Shown here piece by piece: positions 35,301 to 42,818 of a DNA stretch of 43,851 bases. Source of the stretch: Candidatus Rariloculus versatilis (GTDB taxonomy: Bacteria; Pseudomonadota; Gammaproteobacteria; Steroidobacterales; Rariloculaceae); contig JAQAJI010000036.1 of the NCBI GenBank assembly GCA_028278665.1, positions 3,246 to 47,096 of the forward strand. Direction: 5' to 3'. Every line of letters starts with the position of its first letter. Position 1 is the first letter of the stretch. The notes beneath the pieces are model-generated. The model was given only the letters and a program-made list of their open reading frames with translations, searched no databases and was not told the DNA's origin. Both the position numbers and the translations under genes were made by a program.

Positions 35301-36272
35301 ACCTTCGTCGCGGATCTCGCCGCCGGAACCCGTCGCTGCCCCCGGAAACGGGGAGATCGCCGTCGGATGGTTGTGCGTCTCGACTTTCATTACGAGGTGG
35401 GCCGGCTCCTCGACGTGGACATAACGAGATGTGCCGGGCTCCGGAAAAAACCACCTGGCGGCTGGACCGGCGACGACGGCCGCGTTGTCCGAATAGGCCG
35501 AAAGCACGCCGTCCGGCGCATGCGCGTGCGTGTTGCGGATCATCTGGAACAGGCTCTTTTCGGCCGCTGCGCCGTCGATGATCCAGCTCGCATTGAACAC
35601 CTTGTGGCGACAATGCTCGGAGTTCGCCTGAGCGAACATCATGAGTTCGACGTCCGACGGGTTGCGCCCGAGCGCCCGGAACTGCGCCACGAGATAGTCG
35701 ATTTCGTCGTCCGACAGCGCGAGCCCGAGCCTCGGGTTGGCCTCGTCGAGCGCCGCACGGCCGAGTCCGCTCGTATCGACCCACTCGACGGGCTTCGGGG
35801 CGTGCCTGCCGAAGAGCAGCGCTTCGCCCGGCGCTTCAGCCGTGAACGATTCGGTCATCCTGTCGTGCAGCAGATCGGCAAGCGATGCGACTTCCTCGTC
35901 CGCGAGCGTGCGGCGAACGGCGAGCTCGTAGACGCGGCCGCGTTCCAGGCGATCGACGGGGAGCGCGCAGATCCTGGCGATTTCCGTAGCCTTGGAGGAC
36001 CAGGGGGAGATCGTGCCCAGACGCGGCACCACGAACAGCGACTGGCAGAGCGCCGGATCGCTAGGCGCCGACGCCGCCGGCGAACCGTAATCGAGCAGTG
36101 CGTCGAGCACGGCCCGCTCACTTGAGGCGAGCGCGCGCTCCAGATGAACGAAATGGAGAAACCGTACGCTGACGCCGGCAACCGCATCTGAGCGCGATTG
36201 CAAGCGAGCCTGCAACCTGCTCAGGCGGAAGGCCGTCTCGGCCGCAGGACCGGCCAACTGCAGCATCGTCAT
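32382..36272 (-). CDS. purL: Phosphoribosylformylglycinamidine synthase (large single-chain form)
   Basis: A 1296-residue enzyme, practically the length of E. coli PurL, making FGAM from FGAR, ATP and glutamine in purine synthesis. Parts in order: N-terminal PurS-like region ([21 protein letters not shown]), linker, two ATP-binding AIRS-like halves ([48 protein letters not shown] split by intervening residues; [31 protein letters not shown]) and a class I glutaminase end. The last has the catalytic Cys in [14 protein letters not shown] (about residue 1137), HGEGRAEF and [17 protein letters not shown]. Start ATG 36272, or ATG 36266. It follows the DUF1820 gene by 17 bases and may share its transcript. 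Confidence 0.97.
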   Translation of the reverse strand: MTMLQLAGPAAETAFRLSRLQARLQSRSDAVAGVSVRFLHFVHLERALASSERAVLDALLDYGSPAASAPSDPALCQSLFVVPRLGTISPWSSKATEIARICALPVDRLERGRVYELAVRRTLADEEVASLADLLHDRMTESFTAEAPGEALLFGRHAPKPVEWVDTSGLGRAALDEANPRLGLALSDDEIDYLVAQFRALGRNPSDVELMMFAQANSEHCRHKVFNASWIIDGAAAEKSLFQMIRNTHAHAPDGVLSAYSDNAAVVAGPAARWFFPEPGTSRYVHVEEPAHLVMKVETHNHPTAISPFPGAATGSGGEIRDEGATGCGAKPKAGLTGFTVSHLEIPDWPRPWEAASPGRPARIASPLQIMLEGPIGGAQFNNEFGRPNLNGYFRTCLLKSDGQWRGYHKPIMLAGGLGNVRDDHVEKARPGPGSTLVVIGGPAMLIGLGGGAASSTGSGSGEEELDYASVQRGNPEMQRRAQEVIDACWALGQRNPIAAIHDVGAGGLSNAIPEIVEHSDCGAVVELRNVPNDEPGMTPMELWCNESQERYILSIESDRLAAFTALCERERCPFAVLGTLTAERELVVNDAQFENTPVAMPMEVLFGKPPKMTREAASRPRDCGVWDHGEIALAEAVDRVLSFPAVADKSFLIHIGDRTVGGMASRDQLVGPWQVPVGDAAVTLSSFSDYTGEAIAIGERTPVAIRHGPAAARLAVAEAITNIASADVAALGDIRLSANWMAAAGFADDDFDLYEMVRAVGEELCPALGVAIPVGKDSLSMKTEWRENGGDLGVTAPVSLVVSAFAPVADVRRGLTPELDRARDDTVLVLLDLSGGRTRLGGSCLAQSYASYGGEPPDLDSPERLVHFFRAQRELREAGLVSAYHDRSDGGLLVTLAEMAFASRRGLDIRVPSQVGDVLAWLFAEEPGAVIEVGRAELPRVEQVLQAQGSVPYSVVAVPARHDEIVIRRDDEEFYRARRVELHAKWSELTWRMQALRDNPECAQEARDSTLDEDDPGLNASLTFPIPDMNLPIRAERTGRPKVAILREQGVNGQLEMAAALDRAGFEAHDVHMSDLVAGRKELEGYKGLLACGGFSYGDVLGAGGGWAKAILYDERVRGAFEAFFAREDTFALGVCNGCQMLAALKALIPGTGAWPRFVRNRSDQFEARLSLVEIVPNRSVLLDGMAGSRLPIVTSHGEGRAEFGSADLLEECEASLIALRYVSNDGRTAERYPANPNGSPNGIAGLTNDDGRVTIVMPHPERVFRTVQHSWHPADWGECSPWQKLFDNARAWVD

Positions 36273-36289
36273 GGGTTCAATTCAGCGTG

Positions 36290-36643
36290 CTAACGTTCCG
36301 TGGGGCCGCCCTTGCCGCCCTGGCCCTGCGGCGTGTACATCGGGATCGGAAACTGCGCGATGTTGCTGCCCTCGGCATCCCTGACCTTGCTCGCGCCCTG
36401 CTCGTCGACCTCGTCAATGCGTAGTATCGAATGCATCGGCAAATAGGTTCGCCTGACGCCTGAAAACTCCGACTTGATTTTCTCCTCCGAGGGATCCACG
36501 ACCACGCTCGTGCGCGCCCCGAAGACGAGCTTCTCGATCTCGATGAAGCCGAACAACGCGCCCTGGCTCACGTGCCGGGCGTACACCTCGTACACCTTGC
36601 CCTGATTGACGAAGACGCCCTTGTAAATCGGCTCGGATGCCAT
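36290..36643 (-). CDS. DUF1820 family protein
   Basis: A 117-residue protein of the proteobacterial DUF1820 family, unknown function: MASEPIYKGVFVNQGKVYEVYARHVSQG, LFGFIEIEKLVFG, SVVVDPSEEKIKSEFSGVRRTYLPMHSILRIDEVDEQG. The family is a small soluble cytoplasmic protein, widespread in Gammaproteobacteria. The start at 36643 gives the conserved PIY-x-x-x-FVNQGK beginning; an upstream frame extension is unsupported. The Gln/Gly-rich tail (MYTPQGQGGKGG) is probably disordered. It lies immediately before purL and 66 bases after the radical SAM gene. Confidence 0.88.
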   Translation of the reverse strand: MASEPIYKGVFVNQGKVYEVYARHVSQGALFGFIEIEKLVFGARTSVVVDPSEEKIKSEFSGVRRTYLPMHSILRIDEVDEQGASKVRDAEGSNIAQFPIPMYTPQGQGGKGGPTER

Positions 36644-36709
36644 GAGGTGCTGAGCTCGCGTTCGGGACGCGCAGCTTAGCACAAGCAGGCAGGCCGAACG
36701 GCCCGAAAA

Positions 36710-37624
36710 TCAGCGCCCGATCTCGCTGCACGAGGCTCCGAGAGCAAAGCAACTGTAACAGCGGTGGTGACGCATGTAGATGCGCTCGCCCATGCTCTCA
36801 GTCAGCGTGTCGCCAAGGTCGTAGGAGTCGTCATCGTCGACGAGCGTGCAGGCATAGACTCGCATCGCGCCGTTGATCCGAACGACCATTTTCGAAAAAG
36901 CGCACATGAATTCCCGGCGGCTCTCTTCGCTGTGGAATGCGGTCATGCAATGCTCGGTGACGTGTGGCACCGGCGGGTGCGAACCCGGAGTCAGAAAATC
37001 CGGGAAGCGGACTATCGTCGTGTCCCGGGGCCGTCCATGCCGGGCGAAAAGCAAGCGAAATTGCGACTCGGTCCGTTGCCCGTCCTCGCCCGCATCGATC
37101 TGCCGCGCTACGGAGACGTGAAAGCCGCGCTCGTGCAGCGCCGCCAGTGCCGAGAACGCCTTGTCAAAATTTCCCGCACCACGGCCTGCGTCGTGGCGGC
37201 TCGGATCCGGATAGTCGATGCTGATCCTGAACGAGACCGGATGCTCCTGGATGCGCAGAGTCTCGATCTGGGCCAGACGCCTGAGCACGGGATCGGTGCC
37301 GTTGGTCAGCACGAGGCAGGGCCTGAAGCTCGAGGCATAGCGAAGTATGTTGACGAAGTCCCTGACGATGAAGGGTTCGCCGCCCGTGAACGAAAACTGC
37401 TCGACGCCGAGCGCGACGGCTTCGTCGATAAACGGCTTCGCGTCCTCGAGACTGATCCGGTCAAGCCGGCCGTCGCCGGGTTTTGAGCCCTCGAGGCAAA
37501 ACGGACACGCGAGATTGCATGCCGTCCCGGTATGAAACCACAGCTCCCTGAGCGCGTACGGATCGATATAGCCGCACGGTTTGCGAGTCTCGGTGAGCGG
37601 AAACTCCTGCAGGTTGGCGTTCAT
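36710..37624 (-). CDS. Radical SAM protein, last gene of the transferase/VTT operon
   Basis: A 304-residue radical SAM enzyme. The cluster motif is TACNLACPFCLEGSKPG (C36, C40, C43; CxxxCxxC), followed by VEQFSFTGGEPFIVRDFV, the SAM-binding GGEP. The TIM barrel continues with CLVLTNGTDP and VSFRISIDYPDPSRHDAG. A C-terminal Cys set (C259 in YACTLVDDDD; C289, C292 and C299 in CYSCFALGASC) could hold an auxiliary iron-sulfur cluster, as in SPASM/Twitch enzymes. It lacks the CNQxCxHCHVDAGP look of ArsS, the radical SAM enzyme of arsenosugar synthesis, which is usually reported beside these transferases. Its ATG overlaps the glycosyltransferase stop by 4 bases. Substrate unknown. Confidence 0.85.
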   Translation of the reverse strand: MNANLQEFPLTETRKPCGYIDPYALRELWFHTGTACNLACPFCLEGSKPGDGRLDRISLEDAKPFIDEAVALGVEQFSFTGGEPFIVRDFVNILRYASSFRPCLVLTNGTDPVLRRLAQIETLRIQEHPVSFRISIDYPDPSRHDAGRGAGNFDKAFSALAALHERGFHVSVARQIDAGEDGQRTESQFRLLFARHGRPRDTTIVRFPDFLTPGSHPPVPHVTEHCMTAFHSEESRREFMCAFSKMVVRINGAMRVYACTLVDDDDSYDLGDTLTESMGERIYMRHHRCYSCFALGASCSEIGR

Positions 37625-38388
37625 GTATTGAGCGTCGTGTCCGGCTCGTCTCGATCGCTTTGAGAGTCCGGCGCGCCGCCGTCCGCCGCGATGTCCGGCC
37701 TGCGCCCGCCGTGATATGCGCCCGCCAGTTTCTCGGGCGAAACGCCTAGCATATTACACATCGCGAGCCAGCGGTTGCGCCAGGTTCGCGACCACCAGCC
37801 GTCGCGCTCCCAGCGCCGCGTCGCGACGCGCACGGCCGGCGCCAGCGCGCGGAACTTTCCACGCCGCCTTGACCGTCTCACGAGCCGCACCTCCTCAAAC
37901 AGCGGCTGGTGAGGAAACCCGCCGCAGTGGAGGTAGACTTCGCGCCGCAGGAAGATGCCCTGATCCCCGTAGGGGATGCCGCCGAGCGCCACTCGCAGGG
38001 ACACGAACCGCTCGAGCAGACGCTTGTACCAGGTCCGCTGCCCCTGAAACGCGAAGCGAAAGCAGCCGCCCTCGGCGCCGAACGCGAGCGCCGACCCGAT
38101 CGCCTCCAGACCGTCGTGCGGAGGCTCGACGTCGGCATGCAGGAACCACAGCACACTCGAGCGTGCCTGCCTCGCGCCGCAATCGAGCTGGGCGCCCCGG
38201 TTGGCGTGCGTTTCGACGAGGCGGCAGCCGTGTTCGCGGCAAAGATCCGTGAGCTCTGGATCGGAGCGACCCGCGACGACGATGATCTCTTCCGGCCGAC
38301 CCTGCCAGCCCTCGATCCCGCCCAGAAGTTGCGCAAGGGCTTCCACGTCGCCGAGCACCGGCACGACGACCGCGACGTCGTGTTTCAC
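37621..38388 (-). CDS. Glycosyltransferase family 2 protein, TIGR04283-like
   Basis: A 255-residue GT-A glycosyltransferase. The GTG at 38388 is used because it overlaps the flavoprotein stop (GTGA) and starts right at the domain (VKHDVAVVVPVLGDVEAL). Motifs are GRPEEIIVVAGRSDPE, THANRGAQLDCGARQA, SVLWFLHADVEPPHDG (the D-x-D-like metal site HAD), GGCFRFAF, GGIPYGDQGIFLRREVYLHCGGFP and FEEVRLVRRSRRRGKFRAL. This order matches the TIGR04283 'transferase 2, rSAM/selenodomain-associated' family, also named for arsenosugar biosynthesis. The partner TIGR04282-like gene is in the same operon at 41644. The C-tail (RRPDIAADGG onward) is likely disordered. Confidence 0.85.
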   Translation of the reverse strand: MKHDVAVVVPVLGDVEALAQLLGGIEGWQGRPEEIIVVAGRSDPELTDLCREHGCRLVETHANRGAQLDCGARQARSSVLWFLHADVEPPHDGLEAIGSALAFGAEGGCFRFAFQGQRTWYKRLLERFVSLRVALGGIPYGDQGIFLRREVYLHCGGFPHQPLFEEVRLVRRSRRRGKFRALAPAVRVATRRWERDGWWSRTWRNRWLAMCNMLGVSPEKLAGAYHGGRRPDIAADGGAPDSQSDRDEPDTTLNT

Positions 38389-39851
38389 GGGCGCACGTTC
38401 CACTTGAGCCAGGCGCCGAGCAGCCGTCGTGCGGACGGCGTCAATCGCTTGCGGTTGAACTCGTCCGCCATGCGGCGCAGGTACTGTGCGCGGGTCGGAT
38501 AAGGCAGAACCGTCTTTGCGAGACTGCCGAGGCGAAGACCGTTCGTCATCGCGATGCAAACGGCCGCAAGCTGCTCGCCCGCGTCCCGTCCCACGATCGT
38601 CGCCCCGAGAATCCGGCCGTCGTTCGGCGCAGCCAGAACTTCGGCGAAACCTTGCTCGTCGCCCTGCGCCCTGCCGCGGTCGAGATCGCCGAAGGCCACG
38701 CGCCAGGTATCGAATGGGCTGCCGTCGCGTTCAAGCTCGGTTTTCGACCGGCCGACCTGCGCGACCTCGGGGTCGGTATAGGTGCAGTGCGGCATGTTGA
38801 GCCTGCGTGTCGTGGCCGTCGGAAAAAAGAGCGCGTTCTGCACGACGATGCGCGCATGGGCGTCGGCATTGTGCGTGAACTGAAGCCGCGCGCAGACGTC
38901 GCCGGCCGCATAGATTCGCCGGTTCGTCGTGCGCAGGTAATCGTCGACAATGATGAGGCCGCCCGGGCCGGTCTGTACACCGGCACGCTCAAGATCAAGG
39001 TCGTCGCTGTTTGCCCGTCTCCCGGCGGCGACGAGCACCTCGTCCGCCCTGGTCTGGATACCGTTCGCGGTCACGACGACTTCCCTGCCGCGCCGCTCGA
39101 CGCTCGCCACCGACGCGTTCAGGTGCAACCGGACTCCACTCGATTGGAGCGCTTTGGAAACGATCTCGCCGGCTTCGCGACTCTCCAGCGCAAGCACCCG
39201 GTCGGCCATCTCGAACAGGTGCACTTCGACATTCATGCGCGAGAACGCCTGGGCGAGTTCGCTGCCGATCGGACCGCCGCCGACGATCGCAAGCCGCCCT
39301 GGCCGTTCGCTGAGATCGAACACGGTCTCGTTGGTCAGCGGCCGGGCCTCGGCCAGCCCCGGAATCGGCGGCACCGCCGCGCGTGCACCGGAGGCAATGA
39401 CGATCCGCCGCGCCGACAGGCTCACGCCTTCGACCTGCACCGTATCGCCGCCGAGGAACCGCGCCGCACCGAGAAAAACATCCACGCCCGCGGCGACGTA
39501 GCGCTCTACCGAATCGTGCTCTGCGATCCGGGCGCGCACCTCGCGCAGCCATGCGAACGCTGCGTCGAAACAGTCGGTATGAGCCCGCTTCGCGGTGAAC
39601 TCGAGCAGCGCCTTCGACGGGACGCAACCCACATTGAGGCAATCGCCGCCCATCGCCTCCCGCTCCACCAGCGCGACCCGCGCTCCGAGACCTGCGGCCG
39701 CGATTGCGGTAACGAGGCCTGCCGGTCCCGCACCGATCACGATGAGGTGGTACCTGCGAGCCGGGAGGGGATTGCGGTAGTCGGCCGGATACACCAGGCG
39801 CCGCCAGCGCTGGTCCTGGTCCGATCCGGGATAAGTGACGGGGAGCGTCAT
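38385..39851 (-). CDS. Mercuric-reductase-like FAD/NAD(P) disulfide oxidoreductase
   Basis: A 488-residue flavoprotein of the pyridine nucleotide-disulfide oxidoreductase class I. FAD site HLIVIGAGPAGLVTAIAAAGLGARVALVE; redox-active disulfide GGDCLNVGCVPSK (C71, C76); NAD(P) site RLAIVGGGPIGSELAQAF; second FAD motif RRIYAAGDVCARLQFTHNADAHA; dimer domain CTYTDPEVAQVG. It lacks the heavy-metal domain and terminal Cys pair of true MerA. At the C-terminus, where glutathione reductases have the catalytic His in HPT-x-x-E, it has VLPYPTRAQ, so the acid-base His is absent. Such proteins are often encoded beside, or fused to, TVP38/VTT membrane proteins, exactly as here (7-base gap). Its substrate is unknown. 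Confidence 0.88.
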   Translation of the reverse strand: MTLPVTYPGSDQDQRWRRLVYPADYRNPLPARRYHLIVIGAGPAGLVTAIAAAGLGARVALVEREAMGGDCLNVGCVPSKALLEFTAKRAHTDCFDAAFAWLREVRARIAEHDSVERYVAAGVDVFLGAARFLGGDTVQVEGVSLSARRIVIASGARAAVPPIPGLAEARPLTNETVFDLSERPGRLAIVGGGPIGSELAQAFSRMNVEVHLFEMADRVLALESREAGEIVSKALQSSGVRLHLNASVASVERRGREVVVTANGIQTRADEVLVAAGRRANSDDLDLERAGVQTGPGGLIIVDDYLRTTNRRIYAAGDVCARLQFTHNADAHARIVVQNALFFPTATTRRLNMPHCTYTDPEVAQVGRSKTELERDGSPFDTWRVAFGDLDRGRAQGDEQGFAEVLAAPNDGRILGATIVGRDAGEQLAAVCIAMTNGLRLGSLAKTVLPYPTRAQYLRRMADEFNRKRLTPSARRLLGAWLKWNVRP

Positions 39852-39858
39852 GGCTGCG

Positions 39859-40575
39859 TTATCCGTTCCCGAAATCGTCCGCCGCCCGGCGCTGCAGGTG
39901 AGTGCCGAGCGTGCGCGTCGCCTTGCGCGTGATCAACACGACCAGAAGCAGCGTCGCCAGCAGACCCCCAAGCAGCAACGCGAGTCCGAGCCACCCGCCG
40001 TCGAATTCGCCCCCGCCGAGGGCGGCAAGGTCCTGGGCGACGGTACCGAAGTAGACATACAGCACCGTTCCGGGAAACATGCCGATCCACGACGCGAAGA
40101 AGTAGTCCCGGAAGCGCACGGAGGTTACGCCGAGGCCGTAGTTCAGGAGGTTGAACGGAAACAGCGGCGACAGGCGCGCGAGCAGCACGATCATAAAGCC
40201 CTGCTCGCCCACCGCACTGTCGAGTGCGCCGAAGCGCGGCAGGCGGTCGATCCGCCGTTCCGCCCAGGTCCTGACGAAAAACCGCCCGATCAGGAAAGCG
40301 CTGGACGCTCCAAGCACGCTGCCTGCCGAAACGAGCGCGACGCCGAGCGGCAATCCGAACACGAAACCCGCCACGAGCGTGATCAGCGATCCCGGAATCA
40401 GCAGCACCGTGGCCAGGATGTAGGCGCCAACGTAGACGGCCCACGCCAGCCCGCGGTTCGTCTGGATCCAGACGACCGCGCCACCGAGCCAGTCGAGAAC
40501 GGGCGCAAACGCGACGGCGACGCCAAGCACCACGAGCAGCACGACGAACACGAGCGGCTTGATGGAGTGGTTCAT
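39859..40575 (-). CDS. TVP38/TMEM64 (VTT domain) family membrane protein, copy 2
   Basis: A 238-residue polytopic inner-membrane protein of the DedA/VTT superfamily. It starts MNHSIKPLVFVVLLVV. The VTT core reads ILATVLLIPGSLITLVAGFVFG, AGSVLGASSAFLIGRFF, RFGALDSAVGEQGFMIVLLARLSPLFPFNLLNYGLGVTSVRFRDYF (with breaks; conserved R-L-S-P, F-x-x-x-N-Y-x-x-G) and LYVYFGTV. Members are thought to move or flip lipids or act with redox partners; the transported compound here is unknown. It is closely related to the protein at 40880-41647, sharing KPLVFVVLL, GVT-x-VRFRDY and LYVYFG, so the pair is a tandem duplication. The flavoprotein start follows 7 bases after its stop. Confidence 0.88.
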   Translation of the reverse strand: MNHSIKPLVFVVLLVVLGVAVAFAPVLDWLGGAVVWIQTNRGLAWAVYVGAYILATVLLIPGSLITLVAGFVFGLPLGVALVSAGSVLGASSAFLIGRFFVRTWAERRIDRLPRFGALDSAVGEQGFMIVLLARLSPLFPFNLLNYGLGVTSVRFRDYFFASWIGMFPGTVLYVYFGTVAQDLAALGGGEFDGGWLGLALLLGGLLATLLLVVLITRKATRTLGTHLQRRAADDFGNG

Positions 40576-40610
40576 GATGTCGTGCCGGGCAGTTGGCAAT
40601 GTGACGCGCT

Positions 40611-40869
40611 AGCCCGCAAATCCCACCAAGGGCCGCGATGATCGCGCAGGCCCGATCATATGTATCTGGGGGCACAGGCGCGTGCTCGCGACCGGAACCA
40701 TAGCGGGTCTATGGTGGAGGGAGCATGCGCGCGCCTGTGCGCAAAAGACAAGCGAGGGCGTGGCCAGCGCAAGCTGTCACCGGCACGATGCCCCTGATGG
40801 TCTCGCAAGTTCCTGAAATTCATCCTTAATGCTCCATGGCAAGGCGCGGCTTGGTGAGATTTGCGGGCT
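40611..40869. repeat. 259-bp element with 20-bp inverted ends between VTT genes
   Basis: Left arm AGCCCGCAAATCCCACCAAG (40611-40630) and right arm at 40850-40869 are inverted repeats with one mismatch. With a 2-base gap the similarity continues inward through GCCGCG. No open frame with protein features lies inside. The size, inverted ends and lack of coding capacity suggest a MITE-like element or a large palindromic unit. Confidence 0.55.
40672..40740. other. Long nested hairpin
   Basis: Outer stem GCACAGGCG (40672-40680) with CGCCTGTGC (40732-40740), middle stem TGCTC (40683-40687) with GAGCA (40721-40725), inner stem CCATAG (40698-40703) with CTATGG (40709-40714). It may attenuate or protect the operon transcript. 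Confidence 0.55.
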
Positions 40870-40879
40870 TCGCGGTCGC

Positions 40880-41647
40880 TCAGGTGTTTGGACTGTCCGC
40901 GCCGTCAGCAGGTTCAGTCTCGCTGCCGGCGGGCGTGTCGCGCTCGAGATGAGCGCCGAGCACGCGGCTTGCCATGCGGCCGATGACGACGACGAGCAAA
41001 ACTGTCGCCGCGAGCCCGCCTACCGCAAGCGCAAGACCGTAAGGCCCGCGGTCGAATTCTCCTTCCGTCAGGGTCAGGAGATCCTGCGCGAGGCTGCCGA
41101 AATATACGTAAAGCGCGAGCGCCGGCAGCAAGCCGATCCAGGTCGCGAGAACGTAGTCGCGAAAACGCACGCCCGTCACGCCGAACGCGTAGTTGAGCAG
41201 AAAGAACGGAAAAAACGGCGACAGGCGCGACAGAAACACGATCTTGAGTCCGTCCGTTCTGACGGCGCTGTCCAGCGCGTCGAATGACGGCAATCTCTCG
41301 ATGCGCCGCTTGACCCAGTCGCGCGCAAGGAAGCGGCCGACGAGGAAAGCGCCAGCCGCGCCGAGCAGGCTGCCGAGCGACGCAGGCACGATGCCGAGCG
41401 GAAACCCGAATACGAAGCCGCCGACGAGCGTCGGCAGGGTTGCGGGAACCAGGAGCACCGTGGCGGCGGCAAACGCAAGCACAAACACGGCCCACGACAA
41501 CGTCCGATGAGCCTCGATCCACGCGACGCCCGCCGCGAGCCAGTCTCGGATCGGCAGCCCCGCGGATCCGGTCGCGACAATGACGAGCGTGGCGCCGACC
41601 ACCGCAAGCAGCACGACGAACACGAGCGGCTTGTAAGAGTGCTTCAC
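40880..41647 (-). CDS. TVP38/TMEM64 (VTT domain) family membrane protein, copy 1
   Basis: A 255-residue polytopic membrane protein. The GTG at 41647 begins MKHSYKPLVFVVLLAVVGA and overlaps the transferase stop (GTGA). VTT landmarks: FAAATVLLVPATLPTLVGGFVFGF, LGSLLGAAGAFLVGRFLARDW, LDSAVRTDGLKIVFLSRLSPFFPFF, LLNYAFGVTGVRFRDYVLATW and LALYVYFGSLAQDLL. The sequence follows copy 2 along its whole length, but has an added C-terminal tail rich in Glu, Asp and Pro (DTPAGSETEPADGADSP). Role as for copy 2. The two may form a heteromer or serve different substrates. Confidence 0.88.
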   Translation of the reverse strand: MKHSYKPLVFVVLLAVVGATLVIVATGSAGLPIRDWLAAGVAWIEAHRTLSWAVFVLAFAAATVLLVPATLPTLVGGFVFGFPLGIVPASLGSLLGAAGAFLVGRFLARDWVKRRIERLPSFDALDSAVRTDGLKIVFLSRLSPFFPFFLLNYAFGVTGVRFRDYVLATWIGLLPALALYVYFGSLAQDLLTLTEGEFDRGPYGLALAVGGLAATVLLVVVIGRMASRVLGAHLERDTPAGSETEPADGADSPNT

Positions 41648-42342
41648 AACTGCCGTTTGAAACGTTGGCCGTCGTTCGCAAGCCAGGCGCCCAGCGCCCT
41701 GCGCGCCGGCCGAGGATCGCCCGGCACGGTACGCCCGAATGCATCCAGATCCCCGAGCGTGTCGATGTCAGCCAGCGCCGCAAGACGGGCCGTTTTCCAG
41801 CCGTGGTCGGTACACGAGCGCTCGAGTTCCGCCATGAGGTTCGCGCTGCTCCACGCGAGATCGCCGAGATCCGGCCATTTCCGCCGCGCCCCCATCAGTA
41901 CGACGCCGCCGTCGTGCGCCGGACCGAAAACCGCGTCGTGATTGTCGAGCGCATCCGCGGCCTCATTGAGGTAGCGTGCGTGAAGTTCCGGACAGTCGAT
42001 GCCGATGAAGATCTGCCGTTGGAAGCCCCGCGAGCGAAGCACGCCGTTGACGTGATTGATCCGCTCACCGAGATTGCTGCCACGTTGCAGCACGACCGCG
42101 TCGCAGCGGTCCATCCGTTCGGCCGCCCATTCGCCGTCGGCCTCTCCCGCCGGCGCGAAGCACACCGGCCCGGGCCAGGCGGCCACATCCTCGAGCGCGC
42201 AACTCCACAGGTGCTCGGCAACAATCGACGCGAGCGGTCCGATCGCGGCCGCCAGGCGCCGCTTCGACCGCCCGGGCGCCTTGAACATCAACACGAGGCA
42301 GCTCTCGGGCGTGCGCCTGGCGTTTCGATTGTCCATGACCAT
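41644..42342 (-). CDS. TIGR04282-like transferase (nucleotidyl/glycosyl transferase fold), first gene of the operon
   Basis: About 232 residues. Motifs: CLVLMFKAPGRSKRRLAAAIGP (the K-x-P-x-x-x-x-x-K-x-R-L start of these transferases), VCFAPAGE, LQRGSNLGERINHV (usually Q-x-x-G-D-L-G-x-R), IFIGIDCPELHARYLNEAADAL (G-(S/T)-D-x-P, here G-I-D-C-P), DAVFGPAHDGGVVLMGARR and DIDTLGDLDAF. This order is that of TIGR04282, 'transferase 1, rSAM/selenodomain-associated', also named for arsenosugar biosynthesis. The start is uncertain: ATG 42342 (MVMDNRN), 42336 (MDNRN) or 42402. It overlaps the next gene by 4 bases and is divergent from the ferredoxin gene. Confidence 0.82.
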   Translation of the reverse strand: MVMDNRNARRTPESCLVLMFKAPGRSKRRLAAAIGPLASIVAEHLWSCALEDVAAWPGPVCFAPAGEADGEWAAERMDRCDAVVLQRGSNLGERINHVNGVLRSRGFQRQIFIGIDCPELHARYLNEAADALDNHDAVFGPAHDGGVVLMGARRKWPDLGDLAWSSANLMAELERSCTDHGWKTARLAALADIDTLGDLDAFGRTVPGDPRPARRALGAWLANDGQRFKRQL

Positions 42343-42466
42343 ACGCGCGTCGCCGTGCCCGGCCAGCGTCACTCGCGCCGGGTTCGCCGGATTATGCCTC
42401 ATCGTACGCGGCGCAACTTTGCTATAGTCGCCGGGCTCGCGTTGAGTGCGCCGGTAAGGCAGGACC

Positions 42467-42784
42467 ATGGTCAAGTTGGTGGTAACAAATCGCGTCGGGG
42501 CGACCGTCGAGGTCGACGCCTTCACGGGGATTTCGATGATGGAGAACATCCGCGAACTCGACGACAGCGTCGATGCGATCTGCGGCGGCATGTGCTCCTG
42601 CGCGACCTGTCACGTCTTCATCGAACCGTCCTTGTGGGACAGCCTGCCCGAGCGCGGCTACGAGGAACTGATGCTGCTTAAGGATCTGGAATCGTTCGAC
42701 CCGGAGCGCTCCCGCTTGAGCTGCCAGATCGAAGTGACCGGGGATCACGACGGCATCGCGCTGAAAGTGGGTCCCGAAGAGTGA
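42467..42784 (+). CDS. [2Fe-2S] ferredoxin, adrenodoxin type
   Basis: A 105-residue electron carrier. MVKLVVTNRVGATVEVDAFTGISMMENIRE resembles the beta-grasp start of this type. Cluster ligands are C39, C45, C48 (CGGMCSCATCHVF, C-x5-C-x2-C) and C86 (RLSCQIEV). The extra Cys43 sits within the loop. Adrenodoxin-type ferredoxins serve P450s, Rieske-type oxygenases or iron-sulfur assembly. The gene is divergent from the transferase/radical SAM operon, with 124 bases between, where TATAGT (42423-42428) may be its -10 box. Whether it feeds that operon's enzymes is speculative. Confidence 0.92.
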   Translation: MVKLVVTNRVGATVEVDAFTGISMMENIRELDDSVDAICGGMCSCATCHVFIEPSLWDSLPERGYEELMLLKDLESFDPERSRLSCQIEVTGDHDGIALKVGPEE

Positions 42785-42818
42785 ACGGAAACCGCGTCTC
42801 GGGATCGGGAGAATAGTC

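Larger units (their letters stand above)
40576..40879. other. 304-bp intergenic region inside the operon
   Basis: Separates the two VTT paralogs on the same strand, which is unusual in an operon whose other junctions overlap or nearly touch. It contains no gene; nearly all of it is the inverted-repeat element 40611-40869 with a nested hairpin. A separate promoter for the downstream four genes might lie here, but no convincing boxes were found. Confidence 0.5.

Noticed and set aside
33615-36125. 836-codon open frame on the plus strand
   Set aside because: Antisense to purL, whose full-length domain set is unmistakable. The plus-strand product has no recognisable motif.
38385-39851. Mercury-resistance operon (merA with the nearby MerR gene)
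   Set aside because: The flavoprotein lacks the HMA domain and terminal Cys pair, merT/merP are absent, and the MerR gene belongs to the separate metal ATPase 8 kb away.
38652-39932. 426-codon plus-strand open frame
   Set aside because: Antisense to the flavoprotein, which has intact FAD, NAD(P) and disulfide motifs; no protein features of its own.
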